Assembly: GCA_902729315.2 (NCBI GenBank)
Contig: LR746269.1
Location: forward strand, 8,406,231-8,470,230
Source: Spirodela intermedia
Lineage: Eukaryota; Streptophyta; Magnoliopsida; Alismatales; Araceae
DNA: 64,000 nucleotides
Direction: 5' to 3'
The translations under genes and the position numbers were made by a program. Below the pieces are notes generated by a model. It saw only the letters and a list, made by a program, of their open reading frames with translations, was not told where the DNA came from and made no database searches. Positions 1 to 11,030 of this stretch are shown here, in pieces; positions within the stretch are counted from its first letter, which is position 1; each line of letters starts with the position of its first letter.

Positions 1-68
1 GTCTTTTCAGCTCCGTCCGGTTCATTGATCATCACATTTACGGCAAACCACCGCGGAATAAATAAACT

Positions 69-1962
69 CTACCCGGCGTGCGGCGGCGGCCGGGAGGGGA
101 TGAAAGGGGACGTCTCCAGCCTGTACTTCATGCCGGTGAAGGCGAGCGCGGCGTTGGTGACCCCGTAGGGGAGGAAGATGAAAATGACGGCTCTGATGAG
201 CACCAGGAGGCAGCCGAAGGGAAGCCACACGAACATGGCGGTGGTGGCAAGCGGCGTCGCCCGAAAGGCCACGCGGCCGTCGTGGAAGACCAATGCCTCC
301 GGATACTCCTCCCTCGGCAGTGGCCGCCACGCCGCCTTCTCCTTTTCGCTCACCACCACCACCTCCTGGCATTGAATCAATGAACGAATGAACGGATGAA
401 AAAATCAAGGAAGAAACCACTGGGTTTTATCTTTCATCTTTTTTTTTTTGTTTAAGATCAATCGACCAAGGCCGGGTTTTGATCCATTCTGACGTAAGAA
501 AGCACTGGTTTTTCTCTCTGGTGAGTATTATCGGAAATAACTGGAACAGAAATAAGGGATGAATAACGGGAACCCGAATTTCGACAGATAATGGGAAAAG
601 AAATATGGGAAGTAGAAATGGAAATAGAAGATAAAACAGTAGAAAGAGTGGCTTGGGCTCCAAAGAACCGTAGATACAGTGGGGACGTTCGAGAGGCCCC
701 CCGCTGTCCTTCAGCCGCAGCTGCCTTAGGGAACTACCCAAAAAGTCGGCCAACTTTTATAGTCCTGATGTGCCCATGATCGAATATCTACTTCTGCCAT
801 GTTCGTCACCCATCTTCATGATCTTCCATGGCCTTCGGCTGAGTTTCCGGAGATACGTGGGCACCACCCTATCCGTCTGCTTCGTTTCCCCGACGTGGAT
901 GAGAGGATCCCGTGAGTATTTCATCCGATGCCAGTTGGGGGTCTAACACTCACGCTCGCGTTGGGATGCATATTGGAGAACAACCTGACGGGGAAGAGAG
1001 AGAGAGAGAGAGAGTCACAGACCTGGCAGCGGGAGAAGAGGGAATGGAGAGGGACTTTCCCCTCGGCGGTGAACCCTAAAGGCTCTCGGTCCACTTCCTC
1101 CTGTTCGAGCAGAGCCTCCTCCTCCCCCGCCATTTTCTCCATGAATCCTGTGTAGTACCCGCTGGCCACCTTCATCTCCCTCACCACCTCCACGCGGAGG
1201 TATTTTCACAAGAACTCCACCATCACCTTGGGCATCCTACTGAGGCATACCTTCCTCTCCCCGGCCATGAGCAGCTGGAATCCGTCCCTTCCCACGTCCC
1301 CAAGAAGGTGCTTGGGAAGAACGGCTTCACTGACACAGAAGCTGCTGATGTTGACGCCGCAGAAGTAGATCAGGGTCATAGCCCTGATGCTCATCTCCTC
1401 AGAGAGGAAGGAGAGGAGGGGATGGAGGACGAGGAGGAGGAGGTGTTGGATCTAAAGGATCTTGTGTTGAGATAGATGGAGAATGATAAAACAGAATCCA
1501 TGAAGTCACAAGTACGAGGATGATCTTTTGGATCAACATAGGGAAGCCGTCCAGTGACTTGCTCTAGAGAGATGAGATACTCTAAGAGTGACTCACGATG
1601 TGTGACCCAAGGACCGTTACCCCCTATTTATAGACAAGAGGTGGTTAAACTATAAGTGTCTTTTTCTAATTTAGCCTATTATAAAATTAGAATAACACTT
1701 GGTCTCTACAGATATTTATATTTATGTTCATACTTACGACACAGGTTGTAATTTTAAATACTTAAACTTCAATGAATCATTATCCACATTGAGATTAATT
1801 CCAACAGGAGAGCCCTCAGAAGTCCGCCACTTTTCAGGGCCACCACTATGAAGTAGGGGAAGTAGGAGGACGACTGTAGAAGGCCACCTTCCATGTCGCA
1901 GACGACGACGTACCGCCGGCGGAGCTTGGTCGCGGTGCATCGTCTCTCTGGCTGCAGGGTTC
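69..1962 (-). pseudogene. GPAT: Broken glycerol-3-phosphate acyltransferase (GPAT), 5' part
   Basis: Plant extracytoplasmic sn-2 GPATs make lysophosphatidic or monoacyl-glycerol precursors of cutin and suberin. Reading the minus strand, three blocks match this family in order. About 1960-1807 gives the N-terminal HAD-like start (VVVCDMEGGLLQSSSYFPYF). 1443-1023 gives the rest of exon 1 (SEEMSIRAMTLIYFCGV, AVLPKHLLGDVG, ASGYYTGFMEKM). 365-72 gives exon 2 (WRPLPREEYPEALVFHDG, TPLATTAMFVWLPFG, LPYGVTNAALAFTGMKYRL). An intron at 1022-366 joins SRCQ to EVVVVS in phase 0. The acyltransferase motifs (NHRT etc.) would lie beyond the window start. Defects: a 363-bp LTR splits exon 1; an in-frame TGA sits at 1208-1206 where the family has Arg after VEGFL; and the frame upstream of KLRRR meets a stop with no in-frame ATG, so the true start is missing or shifted. 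Exon 2 also stops after PPPHAG, which could instead be a splice donor. Family identity is firm; the paralogue is not. Confidence 0.85.
1444..1806. mobile_element. Solo LTR (copia-type ends) inside GPAT exon 1
   Basis: The insert begins TGTTGG and ends CCAACA, the usual inverted ends of a Ty1/copia LTR. It is 363 bp long with a TATA-like stretch (CTATTTATAG) near 1624. It is flanked by near-identical 5-mers, GGAGG at 1439-1443 and GGAGA at 1807-1811, read as a decayed target duplication. Removing the insert plus one 5-mer restores an uninterrupted GPAT frame across the junction, which proves insertion into a pre-existing exon. No internal retroviral-type coding sequence is present, so a solo LTR left by LTR-LTR recombination is likely. 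Its sequence does not match the LTRs at 2689-3068 and 7049-7439, so it comes from another family. Confidence 0.8.
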
Positions 1963-2373
1963 AGTGTCATCGTCGACGTCGTTATCATCTTGCGGTGGTT
2001 ATCTAGGCTCTGGACAGTCGATGAGGTAACTTTCCTTTCTTTCTTCCACGGAGGTACGTTTAGGAGAATAGTATGCTTTCGTGATTGTTGAGAGTGGCAC
2101 GCAGGCTACAATCTCTCTCTCTATCTTTCTATATCTATATCTCTCTCTTCCCCAAATCGAGGGATCTGTCAGTTTCAAGTCACATCACCGACCCAAATGA
2201 GCGACATCTTACTAAGTCGCGGGAGAGTTCAGATCAACTACCAGCAACACGGTCAACCCCTTCCTCTCCCCTTCCCTCCCCCCATTCCCCTGGCTCCACT
2301 GTACTTCCTCATCACTCACTGGGCACCAATTAAATGCCCAACAACCCCTCGTCACCCAGAAAAACTTCTAGAG

Positions 2374-2386
2374 ATATATATATATA

Positions 2387-2424
<38 letters not shown>
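2374..2424. repeat. (TA)n microsatellite
   Basis: An almost pure TA/AT run with one GTAC interruption lies between the GPAT remnant and the copia element. The stretch from about 1990 to 2688 otherwise holds pyrimidine-rich low-complexity DNA and no recognisable gene. Confidence 0.9.
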
Positions 2425-2425
<1 letters not shown>

Positions 2426-2688
2426 AGAAAGAGGGGGAGAGACAGAGAGACAGAGAGATATTAGCTGACATGATAGACCACATGGGCCGATGGACCCGGG
2501 CCCTAAGCAGTCGGTTTCTGGACTAGGTCTGGGCTGTTGATCGGGTTGTCCAAGGTCTTGGAGCTCGCTCGACCCACTGACCGACAAACACTGGAAGCAC
2601 CCCCATATTAATGGCTCATGCATATTACATCAGTGCTCTCCACCTTATGAGAATGAAGAATAATTAAATAATAACTGAATAGGAATTA

Positions 2689-3068
2689 CGTAGCCATGAA
2701 TGACCTCAAGTACTCCGAAATCAGAAAGGAAAATAAGAAATCGGAAAAAGAATAAAGAATACTCAAATGAATTCAAGTACTGAATATGTGCAGTGCACAT
2801 TTCATCGAACACATAGTCTCTTGTTTATAGAGACCCAATAAGGTGGGAAGGGAGAGTGAGTCTAATGACCGGTGGATGAGTTGGCACTGTGTCTCACGTG
2901 GCCACTTATCCACCGTTATAACTCATGGTGATGTGTGACCCAGATTAATCCTACAAAAGAACCTTAGCGAACTAAAGTTGCAAGTATGCCCAACTTGTTC
3001 GTCACTAGACAGCTCGATAGAGACAAAGAGCTATGACAATTAAAAGCGGAGCTGGAGCTAAGCCTTCA
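2689..3068 (-). repeat. 3' LTR of the copia element (left copy)
   Basis: This direct repeat matches 7049-7439. The shared end is AGCCTTCA at 3061-3068. The opposite tip (about 2689-2702) is shortened relative to the other copy, which has extra bases after TAGC. A purine-rich tract on the minus strand (GAGTAAGGAAGAGA, around 3083-3070) sits just before the LTR and can serve as polypurine tract. The coding frame of the RNase H end runs into this LTR. Confidence 0.9.
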
Positions 3069-6000
3069 ATCTCTTCCTTACTCTTGTTGCGAATGCTCCG
3101 AACACCTAGTCGCTCTTGCATCTCCAAAAATTTCAGCCTTCCTAGTGATTTGGTCAAGATATCAGTCATCTGATCTTCCGTCTGAATGAATTTAACTTCA
3201 ATCTTCTTTTCCTCCACACATTGCCGAATAAAATGATATCTTATGTCAATATATTTTGTACAGCTATGGTGCATAGGATTCTTGCTTAGAGTGATTGCTG
3301 ATTGATTGTCCACGAACAATTTCATGGGTCTCTCTTCTAGTCCCTTTAACTCACTGATGAGCCAATTGAACTAGATTCCTTGACAAGCGGCTGATGTAGT
3401 GGCAATGTACTCAGCTTCACACGAGGTCAAGGCTACCGTCTTCTGCTTCTGTGAAGCCCAACTAATGATGCATGAACCTAGGAAGAAGACTTGCCTCGAA
3501 GTGCTTCTTCGATCATCAACATCACCGGCAAAGTCACTATCGCTATAGTCAATAAAAGAATCCTCTAATTGATTCTTCAAGTAGACAAGTCCATAATCTA
3601 TCGTGCCTTTAACATATCTTAGAATTCATTTTACTACTATGAGAAGTTTTGAGGTTGGATTCTCAATGTATCTACTAAACAATCCAACAGAGAAGATTAA
3701 ATCGGGTCTAGTGTAAGTCAAATACCTCAAACTCCTGATAATGCTCCAAAATTCAGTGGGATCTGTACAAGTGCCTTCAACTTGCTAGCTGAACTTGACT
3801 CGAGTTTTCAGAGGTGTTTGAGACGGATTGCAATTCAGAAGTCCCTTTACCTCTAGAATTCAACGGGCATATCTGCCTTGGCTGAAGTAGATGCAGTCAA
3901 CACCTTGACTGATCTCAATTCTTAAATAAGAACTTACTGATCTAAGATCACTCATATCAAATTGGTCCTTCATCTGCCCCTAGAATTCTTCGGCATCACA
4001 TGATCTTGAGCCAATAACAATTAAGTCATCCACATATAATCCAACTTTTAACCTCTATTTTCTTGATTGTTTCAGATAGACAGCTTGTTCATGACAGCTT
4101 TTAGAGAAACCAAGTGTTAGGAGGCACTTATGGAGCTTGAAATACCAAGCATGTGGAGCCTACTTCAACCCATACAAAGCTTTTTTCAATCTCAAGACAA
4201 AATCCTTTCTGCCCTTCATGATGAACCCTTTCGGCTGCTTCACGTAAAGCTCCTCCTCCAATTCTCCATTTAGAAAGGCAAACTTGACATTGAGATGATG
4301 CAAAGTCCAACCTATCTGAGTAGCAATTACTATGAGGACTCGTATGGGCTCAACCCTCACTACAAGGGCAAAGACTTCATCATAATCTATGCCCTATCTC
4401 TGTGAGTACCCTTTCACAACTAGTCGTGTTTTGTGTCTCACAATTGACCCTTATGTTGTATTCTTGAGTTTAAAAATCCACTTGAGTCCAATCGGCTTGC
4501 AGTCGTATGAAGGAGCTACTAGTTCCCAGGTTTGACTTCGATCGATAGCCTTCATCTCATCTATCATAGCTTTCTTCCATGACTCATCTCGAGCTGCTTC
4601 ACTATAATTGGCTAATTCTTTGAATGTGAGAAGATAATATTTATCATCATTTGGCATTGGGCTTGTCTTAGTGTAAATCTGAGCAATAGATTTATACTTC
4701 AGGGGCTCACCTTCTTGAGACTCAGCGTGAGATGTTGGAACTTCATTTAGAGTCTCAAATTGCTTGCCTTTAGCTTCTTCTGAGACATTTGGCTCCTTTA
4801 GTCTCTACTCAGTAGATAATTCAAGTAGAAAAGTGAGTGGAGGAACACTCTTACTTCGTTGGGTCCAGTTCCATTTTCTATTTTCTTCAAAAATCACGTC
4901 ACGGCTAATATGCACTGTGCCGTTGATTGAATCAAAACAGCAGTATGCCTTTGAACCAACTTCATAGCTAATAAACACCATAGGATGGTTACGATCTTCA
5001 AGCTTTTTCTAGGAGCCTTTAGTGCATTTCACATGCACAATTGATACAAACACTCATAAATGCCCTATATGGGGCTTTTGACCGATCCAAGCTTTATATG
5101 GAGTTAAACCCTTCAAGCTATGAGTGGTATATTGATTTAGTAGATAAACAGAAGTACTTATAGCCTCTCATAATTCTCGAGGTAAGTCCTCTTTAAGCAT
5201 GCATCAAACTAAGGACATAATTATTTTATTCTTCCTCTCCACGATCTTATTCTGTTGAGGTGAATAGGGGGCAGTTAATTGACATTTAATACCCTATGAC
5301 ACACAAAATTCTGTGAATTTGTTAGAAACAAACTATCTTCCTCTGTCTGATTGAAGACATTGAATTTTGTTGTTCTTCTCTGCCTCTGCTAGCACTTTAA
5401 ATCGCTTGAATTCACTTAGGCACTTGACTTGGCTTTTAGCGTGGCCACCCATATTAGTCGTGAGTAGTCATCCACAATTAGAAGAAAATACTTACTGCCC
5501 ACTAATGTGGATGGGGTAATTGGCCCACATAAATCAATATGAATAAGTTCTAGAGGTCTTGAAGCTTTGAAATTTGATGTAGAGAAAAATGGAGACCTAT
5601 GTTGCTTGCCGACAACACAACTACGGCAGATATGGTCAAGTATACTGATATGAGGAAGTCCATCAATTAACTACTTGCCTGACATCTCTTTCAATGCATA
5701 GAAATTTAAATGCCCAATCGAGAGTGCTACAACTAATTCTCTAACTCTCAAGCTGAGGTGAGGAGACAATAAGGTTCAACATCTAGCGTCAGTAGATAAA
5801 GTCATCCCTCAGTGCGTTGGACATCTGCAAACACATGACCTTCAAGGTCAAAGATGGTTAACTTACTTCCATGGACTGTCATCCGGCAGCCTTCTTCATC
5901 CAGGCGGCCAAGACTCAAAATATTTGTCTTCAATTTAGGAACAAAGAGTATATTTGTCAATCGTAACTGTCCTCTATTCTTTTGATTTATCAAACTCCCA

Positions 6001-7013
6001 CAACCTTCAATATCCACTCGTGAATTATCTCCAAACTAAACTACTTTGGAGGGTGATTCCACAAAGTCTTTGAAAAATTTATAATGACTAGACATGTGAT
6101 TCGTGGCCCTTGTGTCAAGATACCATAGGTCTGAATCATCGAGCTCACTATGAGAGCCCTAAAGAAGTAGCTCAACATGTTCTTCCACCACTGCCATTAG
6201 GAAAGAGGAAATTGCCACCGGATCAAAGGATTCTGCCACATATGCTGGATCCTCCTTCTCTTTCTTTACACTATGACACTCATATGCAAAGTGTCCATAC
6301 TTCTAACACTTATAGCACTGTATGTTGGACTTATTAAATGTCTTTCTCTCTTCATCATGAGGCAGATGACATCCTCGACCACAACTTCTGCCTCGTCCTC
6401 TACCGCGACCGCGATGATGGCCTCTTCTGTGAGATGAGAACTCCTCCTCACTTGTAATTTTTGATTTACTTAGCGCTCTAGCTAGCAATGTCTATTCCTC
6501 TTCACGTGACTCGCATTCTTTAAGCCGCAACTCGTGAACGGTAAGTGAGCCAATCATTTCGTCGAGACTAACCTTTTCTAGATCTCCATACTACTTTAGA
6601 GACAAGGTAAGTGCATCAAATTTTGAGGGCATCACCCGCAGAAATTGACGCACAATGTCTCGCTCTTCCATTGCTTCTCCCAAGTTCCACAATTCAGAGA
6701 TGATTTAGTGAATTTCATCGTGAAATCCACTATAACTTCATCCTTTGTCATAGTGAGAACTTCGTACTCACGTTTCAAACCTTGGATGCGTGACTAAATC
6801 ACTCTGTCGAGGCCAAGGTGCCAGCTGATCCTTCTTCTTGGAGACATTCTCTCCCACAATGGCCTGTCATAAATCGTGAGAGTCAAGATATACCTCTATA
6901 CTCATTGACGAAATGCGGTAATTGGTCCTCGAGAGCTTGAGGGATGGCACTGGTGCCGCCATCTCCCCCCCATGCTCGCCGGAGGTACTTGTCTCGCCAC
7001 CTTTCTTTGCCAT
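3005..7013 (-). pseudogene. Copia gag-pol polyprotein remnant
   Basis: A probable gag start (MAKKGGETSTSGEHGG) lies at 7013. The nucleocapsid region (basic RGRGRGRG stretch and a CYKC zinc-knuckle start) is near 6480-6300. The pre-integrase/protease border is around 6017-5802. The integrase zinc region and catalytic start (LLIVDDYSRLIWV) are near 5650-5440. Reverse transcriptase begins near 4657 (WKKAMIDEMKAI), continues at 4360-4160 (LNVKFAFLNGELEEELYV) and has YVDD near 4040. RNase H is at 3580-3005 (SCEAEYIA, FVDNQSAITLSKNP). These blocks fall in different frames with stops between them, so no intact product is possible. Domain identity rests on well-known copia motifs. Confidence 0.9.
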
Positions 7014-7034
7014 CTTCTTGATCCCATCAAACTT

Positions 7035-7046
7035 GCTCTAATACCA
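7035..7046 (-). other. Primer-binding site (initiator tRNA-Met type)
   Basis: The minus strand reads TGGTATTAGAGC two bases inside the 5' LTR. This is one mismatch from TGGTATCAGAGC, the standard copia site complementary to the 3' end of tRNA-iMet. It fixes element orientation. Confidence 0.85.
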
Positions 7047-7048
7047 CT

Positions 7049-7439
7049 TGTTAGCTTCATGAAGCCAAGAACGACCTCAAGTACTCCGAAGTCAAAAATG
7101 AAAATAAGAAATTGGAAAAAGAATCAAGAATACTCAAATGAATTCAAGTACTGAATATGTGCAGTGCACATTTCATTGAACACATAGTCTCTTATTTATA
7201 GAGATCCAATAAGGTGGGAAGAGAGAGTGAGTCTAACGACCAGTGGATGAGTTGGCACCGTGTCTCACGTGGCCACTTATCCACCGTTATAACTCATGGT
7301 GATGTGTGGCCCAGATTAACCCTGCAAAAGAACTATAACGAACTAAAGTTGCAAGTATGCCCAACTTGTCCGTCACTGGACAACTCGATAGAAATAAAGA
7401 GCTATAGCAGTTAAAAGTGGAGCTGGAGCTAAGCCTTCA
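7049..7439 (-). repeat. 5' LTR of the copia element (right copy)
   Basis: On the plus strand it begins TGTTAGC and ends AGCCTTCA, hence TGAAGG...GCTAACA on the element's own strand; 391 bp. A TATA-like TTATTTATAG lies near 7193. The outer edge touches degraded plastid 16S rDNA at 7440 without spacer. Confidence 0.9.
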
Positions 7440-7768
7440 CTTCTATCTCCTCATGGCATTGCTCCGTCGAGCTTTCGCCTATTGAGGAAAACTCTCCACT
7501 ACTGCCTCCCTTTGGAGTATGGGCCGTGTCTCAATGATAGTATGGCTGATCATCCTCTCGGACCAGCTACTAATCATTGCCTTGAGATGCTATTGCCTCA
7601 CTAGCTAGCCCCTCCTTGGACGAATTCCTCCTTTTTCTCCTCAGCCTATGGGTATTAGCAACTGTTTCTAGTTGTTGTTCCCCTCCCAAGGGCAGGTTCT
7701 TACGCATTACTGTTCGGCAGTGGAAACGCCACTTGCCGTCTGACTTGCATGTATTAAGCATGCCGCCC
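7440..7768 (-). pseudogene. rrn16: Nuclear copy of plastid 16S rDNA, 5' portion (NUPT)
   Basis: The minus strand follows the first roughly 390 nt of chloroplast 16S rRNA. Blocks include GCATGCTTAATACATGCAAG, AAGAACCTGCCCTTGGGAGG, AGTAGCTGGTCCGAGAGGAT, and GAGGCAGTAGTGG near the retrotransposon edge. Many substitutions and small deletions are present, so this is an old organelle-to-nucleus transfer, not a working rRNA gene. Similarity ends abruptly at the LTR (7439/7440) on one side and after GCCGCC (about 7768) on the other. Confidence 0.92.
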
Positions 7769-7770
7769 CT

Positions 7771-8271
7771 AAAAAATTTAAGGATTAGTAATCCTTTTTA
7801 GAAATCGAGTGGATTCAATCTTATACATATGCAAGGAAGGTAATAAAAAATGAAAGAAGGCAAGTTTTAGGGAATCATATGCGAGGAAGGTAATAAACAA
7901 AAGAAAGAAGGCAAGTGTTTCTTTCTTTTATCACTTTGGAGCCATGCGAGATGAAAGTCTCAGGCACGGTTTTTAAGGAGACAAAGAATTTCTATATGTC
8001 TATGGAGTTTTGAAAAATCTAAACATCTCAGAGATAGATATAGAGATATGAATTTCTTTAATGAACTGCACTCCGCATACTTAAGGAGTCTATTCATGAA
8101 AAGGGGCTGAGGAAAGCTTGAACCCAATTCCTATAGTGATGGATATAAGCACCATTGATATTTTTGGGGAGCTATACAACATATATGTATTGATAAACTG
8201 AAACATTCTGGGTATGTCGACAAAATTTACTTATATACCTTTCATTCTTCCTAGTTCCCTGAAAACAATGT
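7771..8271. other. Insert between the two plastid 16S pieces
   Basis: About 500 bp with no coding sequence. It holds a 50-bp-period imperfect direct repeat (ATATGCAAGGAAGGTAATAA at 7828 and a near copy at 7878) and a group II intron domain V look-alike at 7939-7972. It may be further organelle DNA joined during the same integration, but I could not assign the rest. Confidence 0.5.
7939..7972 (+). ncRNA. Group II intron domain V-like hairpin (organelle relic)
   Basis: GAGCCATGCGAGATGAAAGT followed by CTCAGGCACGGTTT fits the 34-nt domain V of organelle group II introns: a GAGCC..ACGGTT outer stem, a GAGA/TCTC inner stem and a GAAA-type loop. It lies inside plastid-derived DNA, so it is read as a dead fragment of an organelle intron. 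Which intron is unknown. Confidence 0.55.
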
Positions 8272-8273
8272 TT

Positions 8274-8324
8274 GACTTGCATATGTTAAGCATACAGCTA
8301 GCGTTCCTTCTGAACTCTGATTTT
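8274..8324 (-). pseudogene. rrn16: Second plastid 16S fragment (extreme 5' end)
   Basis: Reverse-complemented, this stretch (AGTTCAGAAGGAACGCTAGC then TATGCTTAACATATGCAAGTC) matches the very start of plastid 16S rRNA. About 25 nt of it (TGCTTAA..ATGCAAGTC) is also present at the end of the fragment at 7440-7768. The two pieces therefore overlap in rRNA coordinates but are about 500 bp apart here. Confidence 0.75.
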
Positions 8325-8329
8325 GACAT

Positions 8330-11030
8330 TGATTTGGTACTGCTGTAGTAGAACTTAGTGAACCTACTACTTGACATTATGGGACAAAAATATAAATCCA
8401 CTTAGTTTCAGACTTGGTACAACCCAAATCAGCATTCTCTTTGGTTCACACAACCAAAAGTTTTTCTATTGTTTTCTTGGGTTTATCTTATATATAAATA
8501 AAAAATAGGATTTTTCTTATTCAGGTTATAATTTAAATTAGATTCCCAAATTTATTAATAGAGGATCTAAGATGAGGAATCAAAGAATTACAAATGAATA
8601 CTCAAAAAGGGTTGAATTCTGTCAACTAGTGTTCTCCCTTTACTTTTGGACCGACTACATCAAACTCGTGACTCTAATAGAAACCAATGGTAAGCTCTCT
8701 GACATATTTGCTTGCAATGTGTTGTCTATCAAAGTAGGTGAATGCCACAAGCACCTCCTTGAACTTGTGGAGTGACATTAGTCACTTAATATGCTGTTTC
8801 ACATGGTGTTCCTTGCACAAAGTCATAATTTGTTGTTCAAAAAGAAGGGTTTTATTTTTTTAATTTTCTAATTTTTCCAAGTTATCAGAAGTAACATTAA
8901 TCAAAATTTCTTTTTCTCATTCTATTACGGAGTATTTATTGACTCAATATTCATTGGCTTCTATTTCTAGTTTACGTAAGCTCAAGGAGGCTTTTTCGAT
9001 ATGTTCAATATAGTACTCAAAATCTTCTTTTTTTTATTATTGTACACAAATAGAAGATGTATTGCTTAAGGAAATAGGAGGGGTACATGTCTCCCTATAT
9101 ATATAGAGAGAGAGAGAGAGAGGAAGATGAAGAGTTAGGTGAGAAGGCGAATACTAAGGGATATGGGGAGGCTAAGAGATAGAGGGGTGAAGAAGGTAAA
9201 GGGCCAAGAGGTGCGGGAAGGTCAAGAGGCCTATAGTGGGCCTTTGTGCTCACAATTATATTATTATTAGTTAGTTACCCTCGGTGTGTCCTTTCTTTTG
9301 TGATAAACTATTAGTGACAGTTCGATATATTTTTGTTTTTCTATGGATCAAAGTGAAAGGGGACTCTATGGAGGGTTGTACCATGAAGAGAAGCAAGGTC
9401 AACCTACTAAAAATATACAATGAGGATTCTAGGAATGCAATGGAATGCAATGTGATGTAGTTGAGCCTCATGTTTAACTGAATGAATTAGTCTTTCCATG
9501 GAAGTCAATTTATGTATGTTAGGCAACGAGCAGATAGAACCAAACATTTTATCATACATGCGTATTTTTAATTTTGTGATGGATTTACATGCTTTCATTA
9601 ATGTAAATTTTTTGGTATACTTTTTAATAGGCTCTAGTTGTTTTCTATTCAAGAATTCTTGTTTAGACAATTCATATCCTCCATAGATTATTTTAAATTC
9701 TTCCATGTTTCAGCATTAGCATATTGTTCCATGGAGCTATGGTAAAAAATATGGAATAAACAAGTGTTTCCATGATCCTACGGCCCAGTCAATTATGTTA
9801 CACTTAATCTCTTTTTCATGGTCACATATCTTTACAACTAAGGAATTTAAAATAATTTTTTAGGTCCTAGAGGTGACAGGGTGAACTGCAAATTTTTGGA
9901 TACAAGATTTCATTCCTAGTCACTATGGACGTATTTGCCCAATTAACACCTCCAAAGGAATCCATGTTAGACTACTAAGATCCTTAGCGATTCATGTAAG
10001 GATTGATCATTGGGAATCCATAGAGAGTTCATTTTATGAAATATCTAAGAGATCATGAGACAAAGAAGCATGGATGGTTTATTTATCACCAATTTATTTT
10101 TCCTTTATGGCTTGGACACCAGAACATCATACCATGAAGAAAGATAAAAGATATGGAGAAAAACATATTCATATTGGCTTGTGATTACGAGGCCCCAATT
10201 TTTGATTGTAAGGGACACCAAATACACTGCCCTTTCGTCCCTTGGATAGATAGAGAGGGACAATAGAGTTTTTGAATTTTTTGGGCAAAAATGACAAGAG
10301 AGGAGAGGAGAGGAGAAAAGTAGGGACTTTGCTCACAGAAAACCATTGATTATGAACCATCACAAAAAAAATTAAAGAGGAGAGAGAGAGATGTGCTTTT
10401 GAAACCTTACTGAAAATTTCGAAAAATATAAAAAATTAAATAACATGATTGAAAAAAAAATCTTTATGATGAAAATTTGAAAATAAAAAATTCTAGAAAA
10501 AAAATAATGACAGCTAAAAAAATTTAAATAACATGATTGAAACCTAGTTGACACTTATAAATAAGGAAGAAATTGGGTATACTAGATGATTAGGGGAATA
10601 AATAGAAGAATAAAAAAAAATTCATACTCATTAGATATTGTTGTGAAAAATTAATGAGATTATTAATGTTTCAAAATTTACAAATACCATTTAGAAATAT
10701 AAGTCAAAATTATTTCTAAATCCCCCTGCAGAAATAAAAATTATTTATTTTAGGGGGTTTTCCAAGTGGATGATGCTCCATGGTACCTACAATGAATATT
10801 CAAGACATACGATTCAATATAGAGTTTGGTTTACCTCATTCGTTGAAAAAAGGGTGAAGTAACCTATGGGGATAATGTAGAGAAAAAATTTAGAATGGAA
10901 AACATGCATGTTAAATAATCATGTTTTGATGGAAATTGTGATGCTAAATAAAAAGATTAACACAATCTTATTAGCATTAGTGAGTTATGTGATAATGGAA
11001 TAAAACTAGAGTTCAAAAATAATTGTTGTT
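8330..11030. other. Gene-free AT-rich stretch
   Basis: I see no convincing coding sequence. Poly-purine and AT-rich runs dominate, with a short (GA)n near 9104-9122. Segment 9750-9850 is similar to 23169-23280, so at least part is a dispersed repeat. The upstream end of the copia relic may reach into this stretch but is not recognisable. Confidence 0.5.

Larger units (their letters stand above)
2689..7439 (-). mobile_element. Degenerate Ty1/copia LTR retrotransposon with two LTRs
   Basis: The element reads on the minus strand: LTR (7439-7049), primer-binding site (7046-7035), gag from about 7013, protease, integrase, reverse transcriptase, RNase H, LTR (3068-2689). The order integrase before reverse transcriptase places it in Ty1/copia. 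The two LTRs differ at about 27 sites in about 367 aligned bases by my hand count, mostly transitions. That makes it an old insertion, although both LTRs remain. All coding parts carry stops and frameshifts, so it should be non-autonomous. No 5-bp target duplication is visible: the right edge abuts plastid rDNA, while the left LTR end is rearranged. Confidence 0.93.

Noticed and set aside
7571-7801. Small open frames over the plastid rDNA fragment
   Set aside because: The DNA is decayed 16S rDNA; the frames are incidental.
9407-9706. 99-codon Lys-rich minus-strand frame
   Set aside because: AT-rich region, no motif, and partly near a dispersed repeat.
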